Part shown: positions 17,601 to 26,057 of the stretch, in pieces | How positions within the stretch are numbered: position 1 is the first letter of the stretch | Layout of the letters: each line of letters starts with the position of its first letter | NCBI RefSeq assembly: GCF_012927325.1 | Contig: NZ_JABBGI010000034.1 | Coordinates: 1 to 45,414, forward strand | Origin: Chryseobacterium antibioticum | GTDB taxonomy: Bacteria > Bacteroidota > Bacteroidia > Flavobacteriales > Weeksellaceae | Direction of reading: 5' to 3' | Length of the DNA: 45,414 nt | Position numbers and translations under genes: made by a program | Notes under the pieces: model-generated | What the model saw: only the letters and a program-made list of their open reading frames with translations | What the model was told of the DNA's origin: nothing | Databases searched by the model: none

Positions 17601-20028
17601 TACTTGTACTGGCAGAAATCTGTGCTTTTGGCGGAGATATTTCATATAAATTATTCTCAAAAGCGCCTCTTGATGTCCCAATTTTTAGTTTGTTTTCATT
17701 ATAATTAATAAACATAAATCGAACATCAGTTTGTGGTAATCCGTTCCCAAGCATAACCCAGTTAGCCATGGTATTATTTCTATAATAAATACCGCTTTTA
17801 TTCCCTACATATACCCCGCCATTTGAACCTCTTTGAAAAATAATTTTCGTATTTGGATTCGTTGTTAGAACAGACTGGGTAAGATTAGTCCAGGAAGGGG
17901 TTGCTGCCAAAGCATTACTCGTTTTCAACACCTTACATACCGATTGTACACCACTGTAAGTAATCCAGACTTGGTTCGGGTCCACATCGCTCACGGCAAT
18001 ATCAGACATATTGGTCATATTCCCACTAGCCGCAAGAGAAGGGGTTATGTTTGTCCAAGTTGTACCTCCATCCGAAGTTCTCCAAAGCTTGTTGTTACTC
18101 AATCCTTCTATAACATACATAAATTTCGGGTCGGTCATGCATATTTTCTCTCTAAAAACCTGACTGGCAAACGTTTTAACTATAGCAATGCTATTCCCGT
18201 TGTCTTCAGTTTTTATAAGCGAATTTTTCCAAGTGGCTAGATTTGCGTTTCCTGTTGGATACTGCCCTGCATGGTGCGTAATCATAGAGTAATAATAATT
18301 CGGATGAAATTCAATTGAATTGAAATAAGAATAAATACCTCCTAAATCCAGAAAATTGAATTCGTTTATCAAAGTATGAACTCCTGTTCTAAAAAACCTG
18401 TAATTGCTGTAGCCTTGGCTGTAAATATACCTGTCGTCCAGCGGATTCACATCGGTATTGCCTTGATCGGCTCCGTTTCCATTATACCATGTAAATCCAT
18501 TACCCGCTTCTTTAATCATTACCGGTCCATGATTGGCTCCTCCAGCTACAAGATTCGTTTTAAAAGCCGAACCAAAACCCCATAATTCATGATTACTGAT
18601 GCTGTTTGTTATAGTCGTATTCGTATTTCCCCCGTCTGAAGACACAACAGACTCCCCATCTGTTCCTATCATCACTCTGTTATTTACCATATCCAGGGAC
18701 CTAGGGTCTGAATGTGTAGCTGTTGTAGCTTCTGTAAAGGAAGCTCCATTATTTATCGAAAACCAATTTTTTTGCTGGAGATATGATCCAAAAACCAATT
18801 TGTTCTCATTGGTTCTGTCCATTGAAAGATCACCATGATGCACCTCATTTGGAAAAGTTCCTGAAATCATATTAACCCTCTTCAATTCTTGCGCACCTGT
18901 AGTGGCATTTAATTTGTACAATTGTACCGCATGGTGACCAGAGGTATTCGCCCCTGTACCCATTGCAACATAAATGGAAGTCGCATTATTGGAAGGAAGC
19001 AATAACTTGGCCCAACTTATCACTTGACCATTTGCGGTAGGATCTAAGGTTATGGTTGACAAAATATTAAAAGTTAGTCCTGAATCAGTAGAACGGTAAA
19101 CCTTAGACACGCTGTTGTTTGTGGTACTGATGAAATAAACAGTAGCCGTATTTGTTGTGCTCCAATCCAGCATTTCGCTATTTACAGAACAATCTGTAAC
19201 TACATAATAATTAGGCAGCCCAGTAACTATGCTTGTCCAAACTGTCCCTCCATCAGTAGTTCTGTATATTTTATCACCCCATCTTGCAACAACTATATTG
19301 GGGTTTGATGGAGACACTGCAATATCATAGGCTGTTCCTGTATAAGTTGTGCTCGTTAATGTTGTAGAAGTCCAGTTTAATCCCCCGTCTGTAGATTTCA
19401 GGAGTTGTTTACTACTCAAAGCGTACACCGTATTTGGGCTGCCTGTACAAACATCAATATCCCTATATGCTTCATCCGGAAAATTAGAATCCGTTAATGT
19501 CCAACTTGCTCCTCCATCAGCAGTCATCCATAATCCGCCAGTCAAAAATGAAGCAAACATTTTTTGAGGATTGGTAGGATCTATTCTGTTGAGATATACA
19601 TAGCCTCCATGATTTCCTCTTCCGGAGTAGTCTGTAGTGGCACTGTTTACGGGTCCAAGCAAACTCCAGCTACCAATAGTGTTAGTTGTTGTTCCAGAAA
19701 ATACATTATTGGTTCCAATATTCGATCTCGACGCATCAAATGGCGGTCGCGATTGTACCAACCCATCTTTATCCAAATAAAAGATATTTTCTTTTATCCA
19801 GGATTCCCCTATCTCCCTTGATTTACTCTCCTCCCATCTGTGATTTCCAAAATAGGCATCAAACTTTTCTTTGATTTTAAAATAATTCGCTCCTGGTTTC
19901 ATTCCTGTAAACCAAGCTTGGCTTTTATGCTTTAATTCGTATTTTATATCTTCCTTTTTATCTTCTTCTTTTTGAGAATAGGATAAATTCATTACTAAAA
20001 GTAAAGAAATTAGTAGTATTTTTTTCAT
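14656..20028 (-). CDS. Giant secreted BNR-PKD-LamG-triple ricin protein with T9SS tail
   Basis: 1790 residues. Domains in order: signal peptide (LLISLLLVMNLSYSQ); a charged N-terminal segment to ~100; a BNR/Asp-box propeller region ~110-790 (TADGGASW, STDGGLNW, TTDGGTVW, TSDGGTTW); a PKD-like domain ~805-895 (WSWSFPGGTP); a LamG/concanavalin-like domain ~905-1110 (LTFSCWIKPNG, WSHVALVSNG, IDEVCFWNRAL); a linker; three ricin-type beta-trefoils ~1266-1693; and a T9SS sorting domain ~1710-1790 (YPNPLKSNTPL). Each trefoil has three QxW motifs (QKW, QQW, QQW/QQWK). The module mix suggests a surface adhesin or glycan-binding protein; no catalytic motif is evident. It is the last secreted gene before an IS5-type fragment. 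Confidence 0.88.
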   Translation of the reverse strand: MKKILLISLLLVMNLSYSQKEEDKKEDIKYELKHKSQAWFTGMKPGANYFKIKEKFDAYFGNHRWEESKSREIGESWIKENIFYLDKDGLVQSRPPFDASRSNIGTNNVFSGTTTNTIGSWSLLGPVNSATTDYSGRGNHGGYVYLNRIDPTNPQKMFASFLTGGLWMTADGGASWTLTDSNFPDEAYRDIDVCTGSPNTVYALSSKQLLKSTDGGLNWTSTTLTSTTYTGTAYDIAVSPSNPNIVVARWGDKIYRTTDGGTVWTSIVTGLPNYYVVTDCSVNSEMLDWSTTNTATVYFISTTNNSVSKVYRSTDSGLTFNILSTITLDPTANGQVISWAKLLLPSNNATSIYVAMGTGANTSGHHAVQLYKLNATTGAQELKRVNMISGTFPNEVHHGDLSMDRTNENKLVFGSYLQQKNWFSINNGASFTEATTATHSDPRSLDMVNNRVMIGTDGESVVSSDGGNTNTTITNSISNHELWGFGSAFKTNLVAGGANHGPVMIKEAGNGFTWYNGNGADQGNTDVNPLDDRYIYSQGYSNYRFFRTGVHTLINEFNFLDLGGIYSYFNSIEFHPNYYYSMITHHAGQYPTGNANLATWKNSLIKTEDNGNSIAIVKTFASQVFREKICMTDPKFMYVIEGLSNNKLWRTSDGGTTWTNITPSLAASGNMTNMSDIAVSDVDPNQVWITYSGVQSVCKVLKTSNALAATPSWTNLTQSVLTTNPNTKIIFQRGSNGGVYVGNKSGIYYRNNTMANWVMLGNGLPQTDVRFMFINYNENKLKIGTSRGAFENNLYEISPPKAQISASTSKVTCSQVEKVQFKDYSTVRNASATWSWSFPGGTPATSTLENPEVSYANAPNGKYNATLTVTDAYGTDTQTITEIVEVLNQCGTSTSTVETIPGKVANLKGRLGQDYLDVSNLSLSNNSLTFSCWIKPNGIQTDYSAVFMSQDTPNAFGMNFLNGNNTVGFHPNWSWSSGLIAPANQWSHVALVSNGTSVTIYVNGFASTVTGTIPTETITRMFLGTYGNVRTDRFANLQIDEVCFWNRALSTDEIRKWRHLTKSDAGDPILTGLVAYYQFNEDSGSISLNKVGSDYLSYKGSTFSHDTSSVPVFGGVSEKINVTTSGVKNFSTTGLSMTFPSSTLPNGDVWVSRSTINPDVLPDALLNFNTYRVVDNYGTNQTFSALTELKITGNALNTSSSVASTYKLFKRGSNDFGATWGSVLDSGDSRTGTGTSASITFSTGLNLTSLGQLTLSQDSSLAPIQIFDPAKDYKIINRVSGKSLDVYSGSLADRAKLIQMDYTAGNSQKWKLAQAGGNYKIINKNSNKLVDNPSSSAADGTVMIQYGDTGGANQQWQLVDLGTGYYKIINVSSDKALDNQGSSMTNGTDIIQWTYGGGNNQQWQIVEVFDPAKDYKIINRVSGKSLDVYSGSLADRAKLIQMDYTAGNSQKWKLAQAGGNYKIINKNSNKLVDNPSSSAADGTVMIQYGDTGGANQQWQLVDLGTGYYKIINVSSGKALDNQGSSMTNGTDIIQWTYGGGNNQQWQIVEVFDPAKDYKIINRVSGKSLDVYSGSLADRAKLIQMDYTAGNSQKWKLAQAGGNYKIINKNSNKVVDNPSSSAADGTVMIQYGDTGGANQQWQLVDLGTGYYKIINVSSGKALDNQGSSMTNGTDIIQWTYGGGNNQQWKIVDVASLAGKIAGSKMALDQSNTIEKPIVYPNPLKSNTPLKIDVPAVWKNSTLFVFDSLGRLMVNATLKEGLNEMLLNVPTGVYYLKIVNQNDAFSTKLLVK
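14952..16230 (-). repeat. Three tandem 426-bp repeats encoding ricin-type beta-trefoils
   Basis: The unit recurs at exactly 426 bp (142 codons), with copies near 14952-15378, 15379-15804 and 15805-16230. Only scattered single-base differences are seen, for example gcagcggaac against gcagcagaac, and accactttg against accagtttg. Each unit begins FDPAKDYKIINRVSGKSLDV and is one whole beta-trefoil. The near-identity, including third codon positions, means recent duplication or ongoing gene conversion. Confidence 0.9.
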
Positions 20029-20039
20029 AATTCAAACAT

Positions 20040-20539
20040 TTATAAGGTTAAATAATTTAATTTTGCGTCTTAATGGTTAATTACGCACATTTTTAGATGG
20101 TCCGTTATAGGTGATATTATTTCCATTTTAAATAACGAATCAATTCAAAGCCATATAAAAAAAATCAATTTATAACTGATACACAGCGATTTAATCACAA
20201 TAAGTATCCCTTCAAATTTAGATTAGAGAAAAAGATGAATATTTGATGCGTATTGCTTTTACAATATTTGTCATACATCTATCAACCACATAAAAAAAAG
20301 AATCCTTATCAGCATAATCCAAAGGATCAATCCATTCCCTTTTTTAGCTTGCGCCAAAGGATTTTGGCTATAGTAAAGAAATAAAAAATTATCAGAAATA
20401 ATACAAAATACAGATACATATTAGATACACACGTATGGTTAAACAGATATAATAATCTGATTTTTAAATAGATATTTTTTTAAAAAATGATCTGTTCACC
20501 TCTCAAATAAAGAAAAATAAGAGATGATTCATAAGGTAT
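20040..20539. other. Intergenic region upstream of the giant gene
   Basis: It should contain the minus-strand promoter of the 1790-residue gene, but no clear TAnnTTTG box near the start codon was found. On the minus strand at about 20390-20270 the phrase SQNPLAQAKKGNGLILWIML followed by a hydrophobic tail looks like a worn end of a membrane protein. No complete gene. Confidence 0.25.
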
Positions 20540-20793
20540 ATGTCTTATAAATTTCTAAAACCGTTGAAGAATATAATGGGGAAAAGAGATTATACCATTT
20601 CATCTGCTCCATTTTCAAATGAATTGCAACAAATATTAGATTTTTCAAAACAAGGTAAAACCATAGTACGTATTGCAAAGATTCTTGTCAATGATGAAAT
20701 TGCAGAAGATGAAGCCAGGGATTTTGTAAGTTGATCGATATCAGATTTTTGGTCAGCGAATTGGAACCGAATGTTTCCGGAAATGATTTTTAG
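20540..20793 (+). pseudogene. N-terminal-domain fragment of a lanthipeptide (LanB-type) dehydratase
   Basis: The plus strand encodes GKRDYTISSAPFSNELQQIL, then TIVRIAKILVNDEIAEDEAR, then DFV. After a one-base shift it continues LVSELEPNVSGNDF to a TAG at 20791. The pattern AEDEARDFV.ELID..ILVSELEP.V.G is characteristic of the glutamylation domain of LanB enzymes (about residues 170-250). A frameshift sits at the VS*/KLID junction and both ends are missing. It may have come from the same gene as the C-terminal fragment at 765-1322, now about 19 kb away and on the other strand. Confidence 0.65.
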
Positions 20794-20815
20794 ATAAAAT
20801 AATTTCTGTTTTAAC

Positions 20816-20845
20816 CCTAACTCAAGTTATTTAACCTGAGTTAGG
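20816..20845. repeat. Inverted repeat CCTAACTCA / TGAGTTAGG
   Basis: Nine-base perfect arms at 20816-20824 and 20837-20845, with GTT/AAC extending inward. It sits between the LanB fragment and the IS982 pseudogene and has no T-tract. It may be part of the IS982-type terminus. Confidence 0.4.
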
Positions 20846-20934
20846 ATAAGAAGAGAAATAAAATTTGAAAAAAAAGTAATAATTCGTATATCTTAGTTTT
20901 TGATATTTCAAATATTAAAAGAATTATTACTTAT

Positions 20935-21426
20935 GGATTTGAAAGATCAAATTACAAATATTTTTGTAAAGAGTTTGATGCTCAAATTAAAAATGAAGTT
21001 GGGAGTACTTGGTGGGCACAAGAAAGAAAAAGCAGAGCATCTCTAATGTCAGATTCTGAAATTCAGCATCATGATTGGATTCATTTGGGAGCTCATAAAA
21101 CTTTTAAGTATTATTATCTACAGATAGTTTGTGTTTATTGGAGAGATTTGTTTCCTAAAAGTCTTTCTTACAATAGATTTGTAGAACTTCAGCAAAAATG
21201 CTTTGTAGTTTTCGCCTTGTTTTTAAAAGAAAAATGTTTGGGGAAATGCACAGGAATAAGCTTCATGGACAGTACAATATTAAAAGTTAGCAGAAACCAA
21301 AGGATAAACAACTATAAGTTTTTAAAGGATTGGCGGAGCGGGGGAAATCTTCAATGGACTGGTTTTATGGATTTAAATTGCATTTGGTTTGTCATGAAAA
21401 AGGAGAACTCTTATTATTTTATTTAA
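20935..21426 (+). pseudogene. IS982-family transposase, frameshifted and truncated
   Basis: The start MDLKDQITNIFVK at 20935 shifts frame near 20975. The main remaining frame (21046-21426) contains SDSEIQHHDWIHLGAHKTFK, FPKSLSYNRFVELQQKCF, then LGKCTGISFMDSTILKVSRN, which is the IS982 pattern of the SYNRFVELQ helix and the first catalytic D in SFMDST. Sequence that should follow FYGFKLHL is scrambled, and the C-terminal DDE remainder is absent. Non-functional. Confidence 0.78.
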
Positions 21427-21439
21427 CAAATGAAATGTA

Positions 21440-21847
21440 GATGACCGAAATCCGAATATATTTATCATCTTTACCGCCATTAAAAGGACTGCTTGTTTTT
21501 GGCTCCTCACCTTATTTCGATAGACTTTCATAATTCTTTCCACCACTGCTGTGAAGCTTAATATTTGATATGTGAAAATTCAGTCCTGAACAGATTTTTC
21601 CATCTTTGCCTATCCATGCACTTGAGCTTACTCTGCCAGAAATTCTACCAAAATCCCTTTGGTAAGGATTTTTATGACATTCGGGCCTATCCAGTACGAG
21701 CAGTTATAATAGGTGGTTAGTTCCTTGCATTCTCCCTGCTTGGTCTTCTAGCTGTCATTGATAACTACTGAAAAAGTCACGACCTATCTTTCGTTTTTCA
21801 ATGTGTTGATCTCTGCGTTTTCGTAATTCTACCGACAGTTGTGTTCA
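21440..21847 (-). pseudogene. ssb: Single-stranded DNA-binding protein gene, decayed (conjugative-element type)
   Basis: Reading the minus strand through several frame changes gives MNTTVGRITKNAEINTLKNE, RQVVTFSVVIND, then ELTTYYNCSYWI, then RISGRVSSSAWIGKDGKICS, then GLNFHISNIKLHSSG. This is the OB-fold order of SSB proteins carried by Bacteroidetes conjugative transposons (TYY.CSYW, ISGRVS..AW, L.FH...IKLH). At least two shifts and one in-frame stop (after YESLSK) are present. It is a relic of an integrated conjugative element; no other transfer gene remains. Confidence 0.65.
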
Positions 21848-21918
21848 TAATATTTTGTTTTAATTGTTAATCATTGCTTTTGCTAGTTGTAAAATTTTGA
21901 GTGATTTGATTGGGTTTC

Positions 21919-21973
21919 GAGGACACTCGACTTTTTTCTTTTAATTCTCTTCTAATTCAAAAAGCAGTATTTA
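21919..21973 (+). repeat. Dispersed 55-bp repeat, copy 2, uninterrupted
   Basis: GAGGACACTCGAC to AAAAAGCAGTATTTA matches 6930-6984 with only a few differences. This copy is the empty-site version of the position where the IS at 6985 inserted. The function of the repeat is unknown. Confidence 0.65.
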
Positions 21974-22378
21974 CCTTTTAATTTGATTAGTTCTGCTGAT
22001 GTTAAAGAATAACTTTAATTGAATTAATTCGTATTACTGAGGTTCCGACTTTTTCTTTGCCAATCATCATTGCTAATATTACAGAATTATGATGAAAAAA
22101 CGGATATTCATAAACAATAATATGATTTCAAAAAACTGAAACGGCTCTCGTTTAGATAAATAATTTTCAGCCAACACATTTAATGAAGTTGGAATAATAA
22201 TCAAAAACGGGCAAAATTATCCTCAAACCAATAGAATCCACAAATTTACATACGGACGAAAAACCACATTATATTCGATTTTCTAGGTAAAAATGAGAAA
22301 CCATTATCTTTTAATCAGGAATCGAATATAATAGAAGGTTTTGGAGTATTACTCTTGAAGCTAATAGGCTCCTCAAAA
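21974..22378. other. Intergenic DNA without recognisable genes
   Basis: AT-rich sequence downstream of galM. No open frame of note, no terminator with a clear T-tract, no RNA gene recognised. CGAATATA occurs twice (around 22272 and 22322) but not as a stem. Confidence 0.3.
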
Positions 22379-22410
22379 AATTTTATCAACTATTTTTGAC
22401 TATTAAATCT
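22379..22410 (+). repeat. 32-bp direct repeat, left copy (with 29644-29675)
   Basis: AATTTTATCAACTATTTTTG followed by ACTATTAAATCT matches 29644-29675 at 30 of 32 positions (two C/T differences). The match begins and ends sharply. The two copies bracket the galM-galK-galT-GH35-gntR block in direct orientation. Confidence 0.7.
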
Positions 22411-22412
22411 AA

Positions 22413-23474
22413 TTATTTGATGTTAATAATTGAGAATTTGTAAATAGTTGAATGTTTATATACATTTTTAGGAGTTAGTATTGGTGATGGAAAATGAGAT
22501 TGATTAATTGCGTCAGGAAAATTTTGCGTTTCTAAACAGAATGCCTCTCTTTCTTGGTATATGTGATCCTCTTTTCCTTTTTCATTTTTTATCCAATTGG
22601 CAGTATATAATTGTAAGCCCGGCATAGTGGTAAATACTTCCATTTTTCTACCCGACTGTGGCTCTAAAGCGGTAGCTACTAACTCTAAACTATGCATACG
22701 GTGTTTTAAAACAAAATTATGATCATATCCTTTTCCAATAGTAAGTTGATCGTGATCCGCATCAATTCTGTCCCCAATACATGTTAAGGAGGTAAAATCA
22801 AATGGGGTATTTTTTACAGTTAAAATCTCACCTGTAGGTTCATAGGTTTTTGTAAGAGGAGTGTAAAAATCAGCCTCAATCTGTAATTGATGATTATTTA
22901 TTGTTCCACTACCTTCTCCCGCCAAATTAAAATAAGAATGATTCACCAGATTGAGTATAGTTTCTTGGTCTGTTGTCCCTGAACAATCTAATCGTAATTC
23001 ATTATTTTCACTAATAGAATAAGTTACAGTTACAGATACTGTACCAGGGTAACCCTCTTCCCCGTCAGGAGAAGTGTATTGAAAAGCCACTTTCGAGGCA
23101 GAAGATTCTTTAACATCCCATATTTTTTTATCAAAACCAATCAAACCACCATGCAAATGATTACTTCCATTATTAACCGCTAATGAGTATTCTTTTCTGT
23201 TTAATGTGAATTTTCCATTTGTGATACGATTAGCACATCTCCCACAAATAGCTCCTTGATAAGGTTCATTCTTATCAATATATTGTTGTGCTGTATCATA
23301 TCCTTGTACCACATCTGCCAATTTTCCCTCTTTATCTTTAACATTAATACTAACTATGATTGCACCATAATTAGTTATTTGTGCAATCATCCCATTTTTA
23401 TTTTTCAAAGTAAATAATTGCACTTTTTGATTTTTGTGAACTGCATTAAAAGTCACTTCATTTATGATACCCAT
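22413..23474 (-). CDS. galM: Aldose 1-epimerase (galactose mutarotase)
   Basis: Interconverts beta- and alpha-D-galactose so that galactokinase gets its alpha substrate. 353 residues, the family's usual length, cytoplasmic. The catalytic His is in LVNHSYFNL (His179), a sugar-contacting His pair is in NHLHGG (106-110), the Gln/Arg region is GAICGRCANRI, and the catalytic base Glu is in CLETQNFPDA near residue 318. The ATG lies 4 bp after the galK stop, so galK-galM are one transcript and probably translationally coupled. galT lies upstream in the same direction. Confidence 0.95.
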   Translation of the reverse strand: MGIINEVTFNAVHKNQKVQLFTLKNKNGMIAQITNYGAIIVSINVKDKEGKLADVVQGYDTAQQYIDKNEPYQGAICGRCANRITNGKFTLNRKEYSLAVNNGSNHLHGGLIGFDKKIWDVKESSASKVAFQYTSPDGEEGYPGTVSVTVTYSISENNELRLDCSGTTDQETILNLVNHSYFNLAGEGSGTINNHQLQIEADFYTPLTKTYEPTGEILTVKNTPFDFTSLTCIGDRIDADHDQLTIGKGYDHNFVLKHRMHSLELVATALEPQSGRKMEVFTTMPGLQLYTANWIKNEKGKEDHIYQEREAFCLETQNFPDAINQSHFPSPILTPKNVYKHSTIYKFSIINIK

Positions 23475-23478
23475 TATT

Positions 23479-24762
23479 TTAAAAGTCTAATTTAACAGCT
23501 CCTTTTTGTCGAATAAATAAAGGATGACTAGAACCAGCACCAAATAAATGATTTAAAGTTGTGGTATATTTTTCAAGCAATTTTTTAGGAACAAATGCTT
23601 GTATTGTTCCTGCAAATCCTCCACCATGTACGCGCCAAGCTCCAGCATCTTTTAGTACGATTTCGCTATAAGCCAATCCCAATGAAACTGCTTGTTCTTT
23701 TATATTACTTGAGACATAGATGTTTTGATTGTACATATAGGAACTATGTCCCGAATCTATTACCAATTGTAAAAATTTTTTAAAATCATTCTTTTCTAAC
23801 GCATTTACTTCATCTACTACTCGGTCATTTTCGCATTCAAAATGAATTGCTCTTAAAATAGCTCGATCTCCTACTTTTTGACGAATGGAAGGTGCAATAT
23901 CCATTACTTTTTTCAAAGTAGTTTCTCTCAGAACATTACATCCTAAATAGGTTGCAACTTCTTTCATCTCTTTAGGTAAAACAGCATATTCATCATTCAA
24001 ATTGGTATGATCTCCTCTAGTATCTGTAATCACTAAAGAAAAACCAGTAGAAGTAAAATCAAAATCTACTTTTTTAACAATGGGATTTTTTACATCTGCA
24101 AAGTCAATGGTTACTAATCCTCCTACCGAACAGGCTACTTGATCCATTAATCCACAAGGTTTTCCAAAGAAAACATTTTCTGCATATTGTCCTATACGAG
24201 CATTTAATATGGGATCTAATTTACCTTCATTAAATAAATGACTAATAATTACTCCAATTAAAACTTCAAATGAAGCTGAAGAACTTAATCCTGAACCTTT
24301 AGGAACGCAACCATCAATTACAGCATCAAATCCTCCTATTTGATATCCCAATTCATTTAATCGAGCATTAATCCCACGGACAAGAGCGTTTGATGTTAAA
24401 AATTCGTTTTCGTTGGGAATAAGATGCTCTAAATCTACTTCAAATGTTTGATAACCCGAAGATTCAATCCGAACAATATTTGAATTGTTTTTAGAGGCAA
24501 CAGCAATATTGTCTAAGTTTACTGCACCCGCTAATACACGACCATGATTATGATCTGTATGATTACCTCCAATTTCGGTTCGCCCTGGTGAACTGAAAAT
24601 AGAAACCTCTTTGTCCCCAAAAATTTCTTTGAAGCGGGATAATGTTTTGGTATATCGGATTGCTTGCTGGCGTAGTAATTCTGAATTTTGTCCATATAAC
24701 TCTCTAAATTGAGAGAGATCTCCCTCTTCAATTAAAGAACCAGCATATTTAATATTTGACAT
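23479..24762 (-). CDS. galK: Galactokinase, long form
   Basis: Phosphorylates alpha-D-galactose with ATP to galactose 1-phosphate. A GHMP kinase with all three motifs: PGRTEIGGNHTDHN (59-72, galactose binding), VPKGSGLSSSAS (153-164, phosphate loop) and the C-terminal VHGGGFAGTIQAFV. At 427 residues it is longer than the typical 380-390, because about 40 residues precede the motif-1 strand. That layout, with the GGNHTDHNHG variant, is usual in Firmicutes galactokinases, so transfer is possible. The start at 24762 gives MSNIKYAGSL. A MITE lies between it and galT. Confidence 0.95.
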   Translation of the reverse strand: MSNIKYAGSLIEEGDLSQFRELYGQNSELLRQQAIRYTKTLSRFKEIFGDKEVSIFSSPGRTEIGGNHTDHNHGRVLAGAVNLDNIAVASKNNSNIVRIESSGYQTFEVDLEHLIPNENEFLTSNALVRGINARLNELGYQIGGFDAVIDGCVPKGSGLSSSASFEVLIGVIISHLFNEGKLDPILNARIGQYAENVFFGKPCGLMDQVACSVGGLVTIDFADVKNPIVKKVDFDFTSTGFSLVITDTRGDHTNLNDEYAVLPKEMKEVATYLGCNVLRETTLKKVMDIAPSIRQKVGDRAILRAIHFECENDRVVDEVNALEKNDFKKFLQLVIDSGHSSYMYNQNIYVSSNIKEQAVSLGLAYSEIVLKDAGAWRVHGGGFAGTIQAFVPKKLLEKYTTTLNHLFGAGSSHPLFIRQKGAVKLDF

Positions 24763-24802
24763 TTATTTGTATTTAATTTATAAAACAATATATTTTAATT
24801 AA

Positions 24803-24883
24803 GAGCTTATTTAAATTTTATCAAAATTGATTTTCCTAACCCTAGGTGCAATTATTATGTCTGAATATTTTTTAAACAAGCTC
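24803..24883. mobile_element. 81-bp MITE with IS1031-like ends
   Basis: Terminal inverted repeats GAGCTTATTTAAA and TTTAAACAAGCTC (one mismatch) enclose non-coding DNA and are flanked by TAA duplications (24800-24802 and 24884-24886). The ends match the GAGCCTGTTTAAA termini of the IS5/IS1031-type copies in this window at most positions, and the TNA duplication is the same type. It is probably moved by such a transposase. It sits in the galT-galK gap. Confidence 0.75.
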
Positions 24884-24974
24884 TAATACTAAAATTTAAT
24901 CTGTGAAAAAGCGAAAAATTGCCTAATTTATTCTTTTATTTAGTTTTGTGGGATAATAAAAAAAATTGACAATT

Positions 24975-26057
24975 TTATCTATTTTTATAATGAATTGTTG
25001 AACTTTTTTTAAGAATTTCTGCACTTTGTTCAGGAGTAATATCCCTTTGGGCTTCTGCTAACATTTCATATCCCACCATGAATTTTTTCACACTACCTGA
25101 ACGAAGTAAAGGTGGGTAAAAATGCATATGAAAATGCCATTCTTCGTGTGATTCTAAATCTGTAGGAGCCTGATGTATTCCTGCAGAATAAGGGAAAGAA
25201 ATTGAAAAAATATTATCGTATTTCGTTGCTAAATCTTTCAACATTTGAGCAAGTAAAACCTGATCTTCCTTTGTAAAAGCCAATATACTATTTACTTGCC
25301 TTTTACTAATAATCATTGTTTCATATGGCCAAGTTGCCCAAAATGGAACTAAAGCTACAAAAGAATTATTTTCTAATATAATTCGCTCATTAATTCCTAT
25401 TTCTTTTTGAAGATAATCAGACAGAAGAGTTGTTCCATGTTTATAATAATAATTCTTCAAGTTTTGTTGTGTTCTAGCCACCTCAGAAGGAATGGATGAT
25501 TGAGCCCAAATTTGCCCATGAGGATGAGGATTGCTACAGCCCATAATTGCCCCTTTGTTTTCAAAAATTTGAACATGATTAATGTAATCTAGTTCTCCTA
25601 GACTTTGATATTCTTCTTTCCAGATAGACACTACTTTTGTAATTGCTTCTACAGACATTTCAGGAAGAGTCAATGAGTGGTCGTGTGAAAAGCAGATTAC
25701 TCGGTTAATTCCTCTTTCAGGTTTAATTTTAAGTAACTCATCCAATACATCCTCGGTTTTATCAGTGGTTACTTCTACTCTCAATAAAGCTCCAAAATCA
25801 TTATCGAATACATACACCCCTTCATACTGGGGATTTTGGACTCCATTAACTCTTGAATTTCCTGGGCATAAATAGCATTTTGGATCATATTGATTTTGAA
25901 CGCTTGTTAGTGGTTTTTCTTGTTGTCCTTGCCACGGGCGTTTTGCTCTTTGAGGTGATACCAAAATCCATTCATCTAATAAAGGATTATACCTTCTATG
26001 TGGATGATATTTACTGTTAAATGAATTACTCATACTGAGTTTATTATTTAATTCCAT
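24975..26057 (-). CDS. galT: Galactose-1-phosphate uridylyltransferase
   Basis: Transfers UMP from UDP-glucose to galactose 1-phosphate in the Leloir pathway. 360 residues, cytoplasmic HIT-superfamily fold. The active-site motif NPHPHGQIW is at 176-184, with the nucleophilic His at 180. A zinc-site pair CYLC lies at 61-64. EEWHFHMHFYPP near residue 311 is the conserved C-terminal metal/His block. galK and galM follow downstream on the same strand after a 212-bp gap containing a MITE. No galE (epimerase) is seen in the window, so it must lie elsewhere. A possible CAAAAGTA (TACTTTTG) promoter box lies at 26251-26258. Confidence 0.96.
   Translation of the reverse strand: MELNNKLSMSNSFNSKYHPHRRYNPLLDEWILVSPQRAKRPWQGQQEKPLTSVQNQYDPKCYLCPGNSRVNGVQNPQYEGVYVFDNDFGALLRVEVTTDKTEDVLDELLKIKPERGINRVICFSHDHSLTLPEMSVEAITKVVSIWKEEYQSLGELDYINHVQIFENKGAIMGCSNPHPHGQIWAQSSIPSEVARTQQNLKNYYYKHGTTLLSDYLQKEIGINERIILENNSFVALVPFWATWPYETMIISKRQVNSILAFTKEDQVLLAQMLKDLATKYDNIFSISFPYSAGIHQAPTDLESHEEWHFHMHFYPPLLRSGSVKKFMVGYEMLAEAQRDITPEQSAEILKKSSTIHYKNR

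Noticed and set aside
20816..20845. Rho-independent terminator
   Set aside because: The stem is good but no T-tract follows on either strand.
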